Assembly (NCBI GenBank): GCA_018401935.1
Contig: JAGYJQ010000003.1
Coordinates: 124,001-188,000 of the forward strand
Direction of reading: 5' to 3'
DNA from: Balneolaceae bacterium
GTDB lineage: Bacteria > Bacteroidota > Rhodothermia > Balneolales > Balneolaceae
DNA length: 64,000 nucleotides
The notes under the pieces are model-generated. The model worked only from the letters and a program-made list of their open reading frames with translations, did no database searches and had not been told where the DNA came from. Position 1 is the stretch's first letter. Each line of letters opens with the position of its first letter. This document shows, piece by piece, positions 35,699 to 44,016 of the stretch. A program made the position numbers and the translations under genes.

Positions 35699-36433
35699 CT
35701 ACTTTTTGGTGGCTGGGGTTTGTAGTAGATCGATGAAATCAGCGGAGGCATTTTCGAGCTCAAAAATCGACCGATTTATTTTGCCCAGTAAAAAATTATA
35801 GAAACCAAAGGCAATTAAACCTACCATAAGACCTGCCGCCGTCGTGATTAAAGCCTCCCAAATACCCCCCGCTAAGGCGCTTGGATTCACATTTCCCTGC
35901 AATGATTGGATATCCATAAAGGCCTCAATCATACCCGTAACCGTTCCGGTAAAGCCCAATAGAGGAGCTACCCCAGCGATGGTCGCTAGCCAATTCATTT
36001 TCTTCTCTAAAAAGAATATCTCTTTCTTGCCTGCATTATCTATGGCATCTTCTATGTCACGAATCGGTCGGCCCAATCGCTTGATCCCTGCCTTGATAAT
36101 TCGCGCCAAAGGCTTATCAAATGAATCGCAGTACTGCATAGCCTGATCCTGCTTGCCGGACTTTAGCATGGATTCAATCGCAGCCAAAAAAGCGGCTGTG
36201 TCTGTCTTCGTTCTACCCAGTGCGCTCCAACGTTCCGCAATCACATAAATAGCCAAAAAGAACAAAATCAAAATTGGAATCATTAGCACACCGCCTTCAA
36301 CCATCAAATCGAAAAAGCTAATGCTTTCAGGTTCCATCATACTGGTTAATGAGTCCACCATCGCGCTATCTTGCATTTGGAAGGCAAGGGTTCTGGTTGA
36401 TAAATTTGCAAATAGAGTCATAGGTAATGCCAT
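35699..36433 (-). CDS. exbB: MotA/TolQ/ExbB proton channel family protein
   Basis: The proton-conducting part of the TonB motor, 244 residues. A first membrane helix (VLMIPILILFFLAIYVIAERW) is followed by a cytosolic domain (YCDSFDKPLARIIKAGIKRLGRP) and the two conserved helices (WLATIAGVAPLLGFTGTVTGMIEAFMDI and ALITTAAGLMVGLIAFGFYNFL), including the TLLGLLGTV-like motif. The N-terminus may be a signal-like extension. Its ATG overlaps the stop of the SPOR gene by one base (TAATG), suggesting translational coupling of the SPOR protein with the ExbBD-TonB motor. Confidence 0.93.
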   Translation of the reverse strand: MALPMTLFANLSTRTLAFQMQDSAMVDSLTSMMEPESISFFDLMVEGGVLMIPILILFFLAIYVIAERWSALGRTKTDTAAFLAAIESMLKSGKQDQAMQYCDSFDKPLARIIKAGIKRLGRPIRDIEDAIDNAGKKEIFFLEKKMNWLATIAGVAPLLGFTGTVTGMIEAFMDIQSLQGNVNPSALAGGIWEALITTAAGLMVGLIAFGFYNFLLGKINRSIFELENASADFIDLLQTPATKK

Positions 36434-37797
36434 TAGATTTTGGTAATAAAGTAATCCTCGATAATTTCTTTGGGAAGTTCCTTAGCCACTTCAATGGCCT
36501 GTTCTACCGTCCCAAACTGCCCTATACTGACGCGCCACATTAATCCGAAGCGACTTGAATTAACGGGCGAAAGTAAACTTCGGTATCCAGCAGAGCGATA
36601 TTGTTCATATTTTTCCATTGCACTTTGACGATTGGAAAGCGAAAAAAGTACCAAGGTATATCCATCATTCGCTCGCGAATCAACTTCCCCCATTAGTCCA
36701 TATCGAGGTTGATCTACGGGAATTTCCGCCACATTTTTAGCCATAATTGGTGCGCTCACTACTGAGTCGGTATTTGTTTTTGAAGCACTATTTTCTGGGC
36801 TAATTATAGAATTTTCATCATTCATGACCATAGTACTTGAAGCTTCCCCCGCTAGGCCATTTTTCTCATTATCTAGTGCAACAGAGGGTTGCTGCTCTTC
36901 ACTAATTGAGTTAGAATCCATGGCCTCAGTTACATTCGATTGTTCCGTGCCAGAGTCCCCCACTAATATAGCAGGTTCGTCGAGTATAGGCTTTAGGTAA
37001 AATTGCCATCCCGCTATCACTGCAGCAATAAAAACAACCCCTATTCCTATATAAATTGGAGTAAGATTAGATCTTTTTGTTTTTTTAGGACTTCGTAATG
37101 AGGCGGTTCGTTTTGCTATTCGAGCCTTGGTTTCATCGTCAAGATCGGGTTCGGTTTCTTGCTCTTTCTCGAGCTCAGGTTCGGATTCTTCTTCGAGTTC
37201 GGACTCGGGCTCATGAACCAGCTCATCTTCTTCATCGGGTTCGGTTTCCTCCTCAGACTCAGGCCCCACTTCGGCTTCAGTGTTTTCATCGGCTTCACGA
37301 TCTTCTTCAGAATCAGCTTCTTCATCGACTACTAATTCTTGCCCTTCTTCAGGCTCGTTGTCGAATTCAGGCTCGTTGTCGAATTCAGGCTCGTTGTCGA
37401 ATTCAGGCTTTTCTTCGAATTCGGATTCTTCTTCGGACTCGGGCTCATGAATAAGCACGGGTTCATTCTCAAACTCTTCATTAGCCTGAGATTCTACCTC
37501 TTCTACAACTTCGAGTTCCTCATCTTCCTCTATACCCACATTAAAATCTTCGGACACAACAATGGGCTGCATACCCGCATACTTGTAATTAATTTCAATA
37601 GCGAAAGAGGGGTCTAATTCGAAAGAAATCCCAGAAGCATCTTTTTTTAACGCTCCAAGGCCGGCCAGTTGGGCTGCGGCGGTTTCGTTTAGCTCATTGT
37701 TTAAGTGAACAGAAAATTCACGTAATAATTCCTGTGATTCCTCCTCAGAAATGGATAACTCCTGCGCAATATATTGTATGAAATCTACCTGCTTCAT
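36433..37797 (-). CDS. HU-like N-terminal domain, membrane helix and C-terminal SPOR domain protein
   Basis: A 454-residue bitopic protein. Residues 1-80 match the HU-CCDC81-type variant of the HU/IHF fold (FIQYIAQELSISEEESQELLREF, then LAGLGALKKD and FAIEINYKYAGMQPIVV). A very acidic linker (about 85-225), holding three exact EFDNEP repeats, leads to one membrane helix at about 246-266 (LTPIYIGIGVVFIAAVIAGWQ). The periplasmic part ends in a SPOR domain (about 385-454: GYTLVLFSLSNRQSAMEKYEQYRSAGYRS, MWRVSIGQFGTVEQAIEVAKEL), a fold that binds denuded glycan strands at division septa. It overlaps both neighbours (ATGA with the mini-HU gene, TAATG with exbB). HU-SPOR fusions are known in Bacteroidota; a nucleoid-to-wall tether is an inference. 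Confidence 0.85.
   Translation of the reverse strand: MKQVDFIQYIAQELSISEEESQELLREFSVHLNNELNETAAAQLAGLGALKKDASGISFELDPSFAIEINYKYAGMQPIVVSEDFNVGIEEDEELEVVEEVESQANEEFENEPVLIHEPESEEESEFEEKPEFDNEPEFDNEPEFDNEPEEGQELVVDEEADSEEDREADENTEAEVGPESEEETEPDEEDELVHEPESELEEESEPELEKEQETEPDLDDETKARIAKRTASLRSPKKTKRSNLTPIYIGIGVVFIAAVIAGWQFYLKPILDEPAILVGDSGTEQSNVTEAMDSNSISEEQQPSVALDNEKNGLAGEASSTMVMNDENSIISPENSASKTNTDSVVSAPIMAKNVAEIPVDQPRYGLMGEVDSRANDGYTLVLFSLSNRQSAMEKYEQYRSAGYRSLLSPVNSSRFGLMWRVSIGQFGTVEQAIEVAKELPKEIIEDYFITKI
37351..37404 (-). repeat. Three perfect 18-base tandem repeats in the HU-SPOR acidic linker
   Basis: Units at 37351-37368, 37369-37386 and 37387-37404 are identical and a fourth, degenerate unit runs to 37422. 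Each encodes EFDNEP. The array keeps frame and is coding, so it is a minisatellite in a disordered linker rather than a CRISPR or regulatory array. Confidence 0.9.
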
Positions 37798-38000
37798 TCC
37801 GCTTCCCCTAAGTCTTCAGGGCTAAAATGTACGGTGTCTTTAGGAGGATGAGCAACCGTTCTCCCTTTTTCGTCACGGGAAAAGTGCTGCGGTTCATGCA
37901 CCCGACTAAATGTTCCTATTCCATCTAGATGAACTGATTCCCCTGCCAATAATTGCTCTTTTATACGATCTGAAATTTTTTCTATCTGTTGTTCATCCAT
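37794..38000 (-). CDS. Minimal HU/IHF-fold protein
   Basis: A 68-residue protein whose pattern is that of a shortened HU subunit: one N-terminal amphipathic helix (QQIEKISDRIKEQLLAGE), then the HU beta core VHLDGIGTFSRVHEPQHFSRDEKGRTVAHPPKDTVHFSPE, which aligns with the GxGTFxxxxRxxRxGRNPxTGxxxxIxxxxxxxFxP scheme. The first helix of a full HU (about 20 residues) is missing. Its stop overlaps the start of the HU-SPOR gene as ATGA, so the two are probably coupled and may form a heterodimer of HU folds. DNA contact is not certain because the arm (HFSRDEKGRTVAHPPKD) carries only a few basic residues. Confidence 0.75.
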   Translation of the reverse strand: MDEQQIEKISDRIKEQLLAGESVHLDGIGTFSRVHEPQHFSRDEKGRTVAHPPKDTVHFSPEDLGEAE

Positions 38001-38011
38001 TCTAACTGTTC

Positions 38012-39754
38012 CTAAAATTCAAAGCTTATACCACCAAACAAATGCAATGGTGCTTCCTGAAATCCCTGCCACCACTCATAACGCTGAGAAAGTAGGTTAT
38101 TTATTCTAATGTATGAACCTACGTGTTCATTAATTGAATAGCGCAGGTTAGAATGTACTAAAATAAAGCCATCCATTTGCGCAGGTCCTATCGTTGTTCT
38201 AGGGCCTATAATCATTGTGCTAGCCCCAATAAGTAATTTGGGGGTAATCGAATAGCTTAAACTGCCTTCTACTCTAATTTTTTCTTCAAAGGGTATGTCT
38301 TCCTTGGACGTTAATCGTGGACTTCTGAGACTAATTTCTGCCGCGCCTTGAATATCCCCGTCTAACCATTCAACCATGCTACCAAAATAAAATTTAGTCA
38401 CCCTGGCATCGGCATAATTCAAATTATAAAACAAATCCTGCGTACTGCCTGTTGGGTTGCCCGGATTTGTAGCATCCAATTGCTCTCGCTGAGCATAACC
38501 AAAACGATTAATGTGCTCCCATTGAAGTCCAGAATAGATTCTATTGGTTTGCATGAAATTCCAAAATACTTCTGCAGATACACCTATATGATAGGAATGT
38601 TGTAGTCGAGTAGATGGAGTTAAAAACCTATTATATTCTTGCCATTCCAATAAAGTTGGGTTTTTCAGTTCGCCCGACAACTTAGCAACCCCACCTAACT
38701 GATCGTTATAATTATAACTAAGTGTAGCATCAGGCTCTATATAGATGCCATTATTGATGGTATCGTCTGCATACGCCAATGATGTCTCCACATCCACTGA
38801 CCAGGTATAATCAATCAACCGGGCATATCCACCCCCAGCCCGAATAAGATATAGTGTATTTGTACTGCCTCCTACCTTATTCGAATGTACATCTACGCTG
38901 GAGTGAAGACTCCAGTATTCACGTGTTTGTTGGCCAGGCCAGCTTCGGTTTACCTGTGCCTCCATAAATGAGGAAGATGCTATGTCCTGCATGGCCAAAA
39001 CGGTCGAGTTTAATTCACTTTCAAAGAAACCCACTTGAATAGCGTAACTGTTCTTATGGAAGGTATTTTTTTGCTCATCTAACCGAGCAGACCAAATTAA
39101 GCCCTGCTCGACTTTCTTTGGAACTCCACCTAAAAGGTTTTGCATCTCATCGCTGAGAGTAAACATTCTATTAAACCCATTATTTAGGCGTAATTGACTC
39201 GTTAGGTTCCTTGTATCCGATAGTTTTTTCGAATAATTCACATCAACCCCAAGGTTTCTGTATCCACTGGCATTATCGAGATGTCCAGCTGATGACTGAA
39301 AATTAGTACCCACTCCAATTACGCCATCTTTGATCGGTGAATAATAATTTACTTTAAGCTCAGGGCTCACAAACCATCCCATTCCAAGCTGACCAGTACC
39401 TTTTGGACGCCGTGGAGTTACCCATACATTTTTGGCTGGCTCTTCCGGTCTGTCTAAAGCCGTCACGGATATTCCCGAAACCGCCGCTTCTCGTGATTCC
39501 AAGAAAGGCATTCGGTTTGGATCAATTTGAAACACTCTAGGTCTTGGATTAAAACCCAAAATAGGTTGCCGTCTAAGGCCAGGGAAATTAGCTTTGAACT
39601 CACTTCTAATTTCTATGTCCTGCGGATTAATCTCTGGCAGTAGTGTGTTCTGAGCACCTTGTGCAAATATCTCGGCGCTCATGAACCCAATAATTAGAGC
39701 TACCGCAAACCCCGAAAACAGGCATAGATTACGAACTAACCGGATACTAGTCAT
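38012..39754 (-). CDS. Outer-membrane beta-barrel protein, TonB-receptor-like but without a visible plug
   Basis: An exported barrel of about 580 residues. The ATG at 39754 starts a clean signal peptide (MTSIRLVRNLCLFSGFAVALI to FAQ); ATGs at 39796, 39823 and 39865 are also in frame, and the last overlaps the upstream gene by 50 bases. The mature N-terminus has a Pro/Arg-rich section (LRRQPILGFNPRPRVFQIDPNRMPFLESREAAV) instead of a plug domain, followed by many amphipathic strands and a final strand ending LFGGISFEF. The C-terminal phrase YIRINNLLSQRYEWWQGFQEAP is typical of TonB receptors. It lies between the flippase-like gene and the HU pair, in a cluster with ExbBD-TonB. Ligand unknown. 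Confidence 0.75.
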   Translation of the reverse strand: MTSIRLVRNLCLFSGFAVALIIGFMSAEIFAQGAQNTLLPEINPQDIEIRSEFKANFPGLRRQPILGFNPRPRVFQIDPNRMPFLESREAAVSGISVTALDRPEEPAKNVWVTPRRPKGTGQLGMGWFVSPELKVNYYSPIKDGVIGVGTNFQSSAGHLDNASGYRNLGVDVNYSKKLSDTRNLTSQLRLNNGFNRMFTLSDEMQNLLGGVPKKVEQGLIWSARLDEQKNTFHKNSYAIQVGFFESELNSTVLAMQDIASSSFMEAQVNRSWPGQQTREYWSLHSSVDVHSNKVGGSTNTLYLIRAGGGYARLIDYTWSVDVETSLAYADDTINNGIYIEPDATLSYNYNDQLGGVAKLSGELKNPTLLEWQEYNRFLTPSTRLQHSYHIGVSAEVFWNFMQTNRIYSGLQWEHINRFGYAQREQLDATNPGNPTGSTQDLFYNLNYADARVTKFYFGSMVEWLDGDIQGAAEISLRSPRLTSKEDIPFEEKIRVEGSLSYSITPKLLIGASTMIIGPRTTIGPAQMDGFILVHSNLRYSINEHVGSYIRINNLLSQRYEWWQGFQEAPLHLFGGISFEF

Positions 39755-39815
39755 TTGTTTTTGTGCTAATTGGGGTACAATTGAACAATTATTCATAGTA
39801 CTAAAGGTACACTTT

Positions 39816-40838
39816 TTAGACATTTTGGGCAGTAGCCTCTCGTTGTAACGAAAGAAACTTATCAATAGCCAAGGCGGCAGGCGCTATGAGTATGACCATG
39901 GCCAAGGTTGCCGCATGCGTAATGGTAGCAAAAGCCAAACCTGTAGGCTCTGGCACCATATATAATATGCCCAAACTGTAACTAATAAAATAGTGATAAC
40001 TTCCTATACCACCCGGAGTCGGAATAGATAATGCAACCGCAGAGGCCATCGTTAGAATAGCGGCGTCTGCCCAACCTAAGTCAAATCGTAAGGGTAAATC
40101 AAACATCCAAAATGGAATGTACATCATAGCAATATAGCCCACCCAAATGAGCGCGGTATATCCCACAAATAAAAGGGGGCGTTCTAGTTTTTTAATACTC
40201 ATTAGGCCTTCAACAAATTGAGCAATTATTTCTTTGATTTTTAATAACCAAGCAGAATTCAGATTGGTTGTAATTAATCGTTTATAGAGCACCCACCCAC
40301 CCACTATTAACCCCATTCCAAGCAGAATTAGTGGCCATGTATTCAAAAATAGAGCGGAATACACTTCGCTATCGGCTAGATTTACCCCCAATAGTCGGCT
40401 CAGGGTATCAACATCGGATAATAAAAAATAAGCGACCAAAGCCATTATTATAAACATGGATATAACATCAATAAAGCGTTCCAGCACAATGGTACCTATG
40501 AGCTTTGAGTTACTTTCACCCAGCTGCTTGGCGACATACATAGGGCGGGTTATTTCACCCAATCTGGGAAAGGGAATGTTGATTAAATACCCAAACATAA
40601 CCCCAGCAAAAAGGGTGGATCGGTGAGCAACTAGGGTTGTATCCCCTAGTAAAAGTCGCCATCGCTCTGCTCGAATATAGTGCGAAAAGGTCAATGCGAT
40701 ACTAAAAGGGAAGAGCCATGACCAACTCATACCTATGGTCGCTTGTCTAAGCTCTTCGAAAGATACATTTGAAAAAGAAAGCCATAAGAAAAATGCTGCA
40801 AAGGCTATCCCGACGATGTATTTTACAGCCTTATTCAT
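39816..40838 (-). CDS. Lysylphosphatidylglycerol synthase TM-region / flippase-like membrane protein
   Basis: A polytopic inner-membrane protein of 340 residues with about eight helices, of the UPF0104/YbhN/AglD family. Characteristic features are the N-terminal VGIAFAAFFLWLSFSNVSFEEL, HYIRAERWRLLLGD, GYLINIPFPRLGEITRPMYVAKQLGES, and SIPTPGGIGSYHYFISYSLG. Relatives have been linked to lipid or lipid-linked glycan transfer across membranes; the true substrate here is unknown. It overlaps lolA by eight bases, so the two are likely translated together, which puts it in an envelope-lipid setting. Confidence 0.88.
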   Translation of the reverse strand: MNKAVKYIVGIAFAAFFLWLSFSNVSFEELRQATIGMSWSWLFPFSIALTFSHYIRAERWRLLLGDTTLVAHRSTLFAGVMFGYLINIPFPRLGEITRPMYVAKQLGESNSKLIGTIVLERFIDVISMFIIMALVAYFLLSDVDTLSRLLGVNLADSEVYSALFLNTWPLILLGMGLIVGGWVLYKRLITTNLNSAWLLKIKEIIAQFVEGLMSIKKLERPLLFVGYTALIWVGYIAMMYIPFWMFDLPLRFDLGWADAAILTMASAVALSIPTPGGIGSYHYFISYSLGILYMVPEPTGLAFATITHAATLAMVILIAPAALAIDKFLSLQREATAQNV

Positions 40839-41490
40839 AGCGCATATCGACTATTTCGGCGTCTTCAGGTATAATTAGTTCAAATAAATTAATGCTAAAA
40901 GGGATGTATGCCACCTCAGAAAAACTAGTCTGCATACGATTAGCTCCCATATCCAACGCGATTAAACTTGATGGCTTAAGCTCAGAATCGATACGAATGT
41001 TCATTTGCTCAAAGGTGCTAAAAGGGTCTGAACTTTGGAGATTATATTCCTGAACATTGAGGCGCTTCTTTGTATCTACCACCTGATAGGTATTTCCAAG
41101 CCCTCCAATAATTTTAGACGGTGCAAAATCATCTAACTCCGGATCATACTCACTGATAATCACGCGGTTTCTACTGCGATCCAGCACCTTGGATAGTACT
41201 CCATCTACCACAATAATTTGCCCGACTGTCTCTATTCTATACTGCTGCCAACCTATCCAAATACTGCCTTTATTCTGTGACATCTCCTGAGTATACGCAT
41301 CGGTAAACTCATGGTTAAACTGGGCAAATAGAATTTCCCCCTTCTTTATTTTATCCTGAATTTGCGTTAAATAATTTTCCTGTGCAAGGAGAGACCCTCC
41401 CAAAAAAAACATTATACAAAAGGTTAAACAATACCTTATACATCCACGAAAATAGCCAGCAGATGATTGTCTATAGCTCATTGAGCCCAT
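40831..41490 (-). CDS. lolA: LolA-like outer-membrane lipoprotein carrier
   Basis: Periplasmic shuttle that takes lipoproteins from LolCDE to the outer membrane. A signal peptide (to about residue 36, GGSLLAQ) is followed by the LolA-type beta sheet: GEILFAQFNHEFTDAYTQ, GSIWIGWQQYRIETVGQIIVVDGVLSKVLDRSRNRVIIS, LQSSDPFSTFEQMNI. The length of 219 fits. The start could also be the ATG at 41481; both overlap the end of ftsK. FtsK followed by LolA is a recurrent order in Bacteroidota. A LolC/E-type permease gene lies at the right edge of the window. Confidence 0.85.
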   Translation of the reverse strand: MGSMSYRQSSAGYFRGCIRYCLTFCIMFFLGGSLLAQENYLTQIQDKIKKGEILFAQFNHEFTDAYTQEMSQNKGSIWIGWQQYRIETVGQIIVVDGVLSKVLDRSRNRVIISEYDPELDDFAPSKIIGGLGNTYQVVDTKKRLNVQEYNLQSSDPFSTFEQMNIRIDSELKPSSLIALDMGANRMQTSFSEVAYIPFSINLFELIIPEDAEIVDMRYE

Positions 41491-44008
41491 CCAATATTTC
41501 TTGGAGTTCTTCTTCTGTTTCCACTAAAACATCGCGAGCCGTACTGCCTTGATAGGGTCCGACGACGCCCGCATTAAACAGTTGGTCTATGATTCTTCCG
41601 GCACGATTATACCCAATTTTTAACTTGCGCTGCAGCAGTGAAACAGACCCTTGTTGATGCAGAAGTACTACTTTTGCAGCCGTTTCAAACATATCATCAA
41701 TATCTTCTAATGGATCGGGAACTCCACCTGAGGCTTCGTCATGCACAATTGGGAGGTAAAAAGGTTCTTTATACCCAGCTTGTGAACCCACAAAACTATT
41801 GATTCGCTCAACCTCTTCTGTGGATACAAAAGCATTTTGAATACGAATCATACCAGCACCATTCGTAAATAACATGTCACCCATCCCTACCAATTGATCC
41901 GCACCTCCTACATCTAGAATGGTTCTAGAATCCACCTTTGAGGCCACTTGATACGCTAGACGAGCTGGGAAGTTCGCTTTAATGGTTCCAGTAATTACAT
42001 TAACTGATGGGCGCTGAGTGGCTACGACCAAATGAATGCCCACCGCACGCGCTAACTGAGCTATACGGGCTATTGGTTCTTCAATTTGTTTTCCAGCCGT
42101 CATCATCAGATCAGCAAGCTCATCAATAATAACCACAATGTAGGGCAGGTGTCGATGGCCCAACTCGGCTTCAAGTCCCTCTTCCTTAAACTTCTCATTA
42201 TAGGCCTTTATATCCCGAACCATAGCCATTTTTAGCAAATCATAACGCTCATCCATTTCTTTAGTCACGCTAATCAAGGTCTCTAGGGCTTTAGATGTAT
42301 CCGTTATAATCGGCTCATCGGAATCTGGCAACATAGCCAAAAAATGATTTTGAATATTTCTGTATAACGACAATTCAATTTTCTTAGGGTCAATCATCAC
42401 AAACTTTAGATTATCTGGATGACATTTGTACAGCAAACAAGTGATAATGGTATTAATACCCACCGACTTACCCGAACCCGTAGCGCCAGCAACCAACAAA
42501 TGAGGCATTTTGGCTAAATCCATCATGAATACCTCATTTTCAATGGTCTTACCAAAAGCCACGGGCAAGGCCATATCGGTCTCAACAAATTTACGCGTCT
42601 TGATCACCTGCTTAATGTAAACCGTCTCTCGGGTGGTATTAGGAACCTCAATTCCCACCGCAGACTTACCTGGGATGGGGGCTAAAATCCTTAGGCCTTT
42701 AGCCGCTGTTGCCATCTTAAGGTCATTGGCATAACTCTCAATCTTACTAATCTTCACATCCGGCGCCGGCTGCAATTCATACAAGGTCACTGTTGGGCCA
42801 ACAATTGCATTGATGCCTAAAATATCGATCTTATGCTGGCTCAACTTCTCCATAATGATGCGCTTATTCTCCTGAATCTCCTCCATATCTACCTCGTTCC
42901 CCTCGTTTGGTGGGGTGTTTAGCAGATCAACGGTTGGAAATTGATACCGGATAACCGGCGCTTGCTTGGCCTTTTCTCTATTCTGACGATCTAACTCTTT
43001 TTCATCGGCTTGTTCCTCCTCCTCACCCACAAATACCGAAACCTCCATATCATCTACTACCGGGGTTGTGTTTGAGTTCTCACTATCCTCACTTTTCACC
43101 AAATCTGCTCGAGGGCGGACATCTACCTTAGCTGCCTCTTGACGCTGCTGCTCCAATCGCTGCTCGTCTTCTAGCTTAGAGCGTTCAATAATATCATCAA
43201 TATCCACCTGCTCCTTTTCTTTACGAGTCAATGGTTTTGTAGCAAGGGTTGCACTTGTTTTTGATGGGGTTGTTTCGGGCTCATTTTCCTCTTTGTTGCG
43301 GTCTAACTCAGCTTTTTTCTCCGCTATACGCTCCTGTCTTTCTTCTTTTTTCTGCTGCTTTAAGGCTTCTCTTTCAATTTTTTTATCCTGCTGCTTCTCT
43401 CGAACATTATCCCACCAATGCTTAACGTTGTCTATGGTTTTTTGCAAATCACGATCAACAAATAACAATGCGTTTATGCTCATGAAAACCAATAGAATAA
43501 AAAAAGAAGCGATGCCCGTGATATTTTGTAAAATACCAGCGAGTTGAAGCCCCGCTGAACCGCTCCAATCGGCCTGCTGAGGAAGGTCCCAATTGGAATG
43601 AGTCCAACCCAAAAATGTCGAAATCAAGACCATGGCCCATAAACTAAGAGCTATAGTCTGGTATTTTTCTTGAAGTGAACGCTGCCTAAATACATGCCAC
43701 CCGGTATAACCTAGTACGATAGAAAAAATGAAACTTGAATATCCAAAGGTGTAGTACACAAGGAGATTGGATAAAAATGCTCCCAAGGGGCCCAGCCAAT
43801 TCTGTATCATCCGGGCAGAAGCATCCGGCTTATAGATATCACTAAAGGTTAAGGTCTGCAGGTACTGAACATCTTCTGGGGTATACGAAAGAATACACAA
43901 TCCAATCAACACAGCAATAGCAATAAGTGAAATCCCAATAATTTCAACCTTTCTAGCACTAGAGCTAAGACTCCCACTTACTGAATTATTATTGGATTTT
44001 TTTGCCAT
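41471..44008 (-). CDS. ftsK: DNA translocase FtsK
   Basis: Pumps chromosome ends through the closing septum. The 845-residue protein has four N-terminal membrane helices (about 22-41, 78-104, 117-134, 160-184), a charged linker (190-350), the alpha/beta translocase domain with Walker A GATGSGKS at 508-515 and Walker B-like VIIDELADLMM, and a C-terminal winged-helix gamma domain (VVLLHQQGSVSLLQRKLKIGYNRAGRIIDQL) that reads KOPS. It is complete. It overlaps lolA and lies eight bases after comB. The nearby HU-SPOR gene would also place a septum-related protein in the same run. Confidence 0.96.
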   Translation of the reverse strand: MAKKSNNNSVSGSLSSSARKVEIIGISLIAIAVLIGLCILSYTPEDVQYLQTLTFSDIYKPDASARMIQNWLGPLGAFLSNLLVYYTFGYSSFIFSIVLGYTGWHVFRQRSLQEKYQTIALSLWAMVLISTFLGWTHSNWDLPQQADWSGSAGLQLAGILQNITGIASFFILLVFMSINALLFVDRDLQKTIDNVKHWWDNVREKQQDKKIEREALKQQKKEERQERIAEKKAELDRNKEENEPETTPSKTSATLATKPLTRKEKEQVDIDDIIERSKLEDEQRLEQQRQEAAKVDVRPRADLVKSEDSENSNTTPVVDDMEVSVFVGEEEEQADEKELDRQNREKAKQAPVIRYQFPTVDLLNTPPNEGNEVDMEEIQENKRIIMEKLSQHKIDILGINAIVGPTVTLYELQPAPDVKISKIESYANDLKMATAAKGLRILAPIPGKSAVGIEVPNTTRETVYIKQVIKTRKFVETDMALPVAFGKTIENEVFMMDLAKMPHLLVAGATGSGKSVGINTIITCLLYKCHPDNLKFVMIDPKKIELSLYRNIQNHFLAMLPDSDEPIITDTSKALETLISVTKEMDERYDLLKMAMVRDIKAYNEKFKEEGLEAELGHRHLPYIVVIIDELADLMMTAGKQIEEPIARIAQLARAVGIHLVVATQRPSVNVITGTIKANFPARLAYQVASKVDSRTILDVGGADQLVGMGDMLFTNGAGMIRIQNAFVSTEEVERINSFVGSQAGYKEPFYLPIVHDEASGGVPDPLEDIDDMFETAAKVVLLHQQGSVSLLQRKLKIGYNRAGRIIDQLFNAGVVGPYQGSTARDVLVETEEELQEILDGLNEL

Positions 44009-44016
44009 CTATCTAC

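Noticed and set aside
37351-37422. CRISPR-like tandem array
   Set aside because: Units are contiguous with no spacers and lie in frame in a coding region.
37098-37454. A 118-codon Arg/Leu-rich rightward reading frame
   Set aside because: Antisense of the acidic linker of the HU-SPOR gene, including its 18-base repeats.
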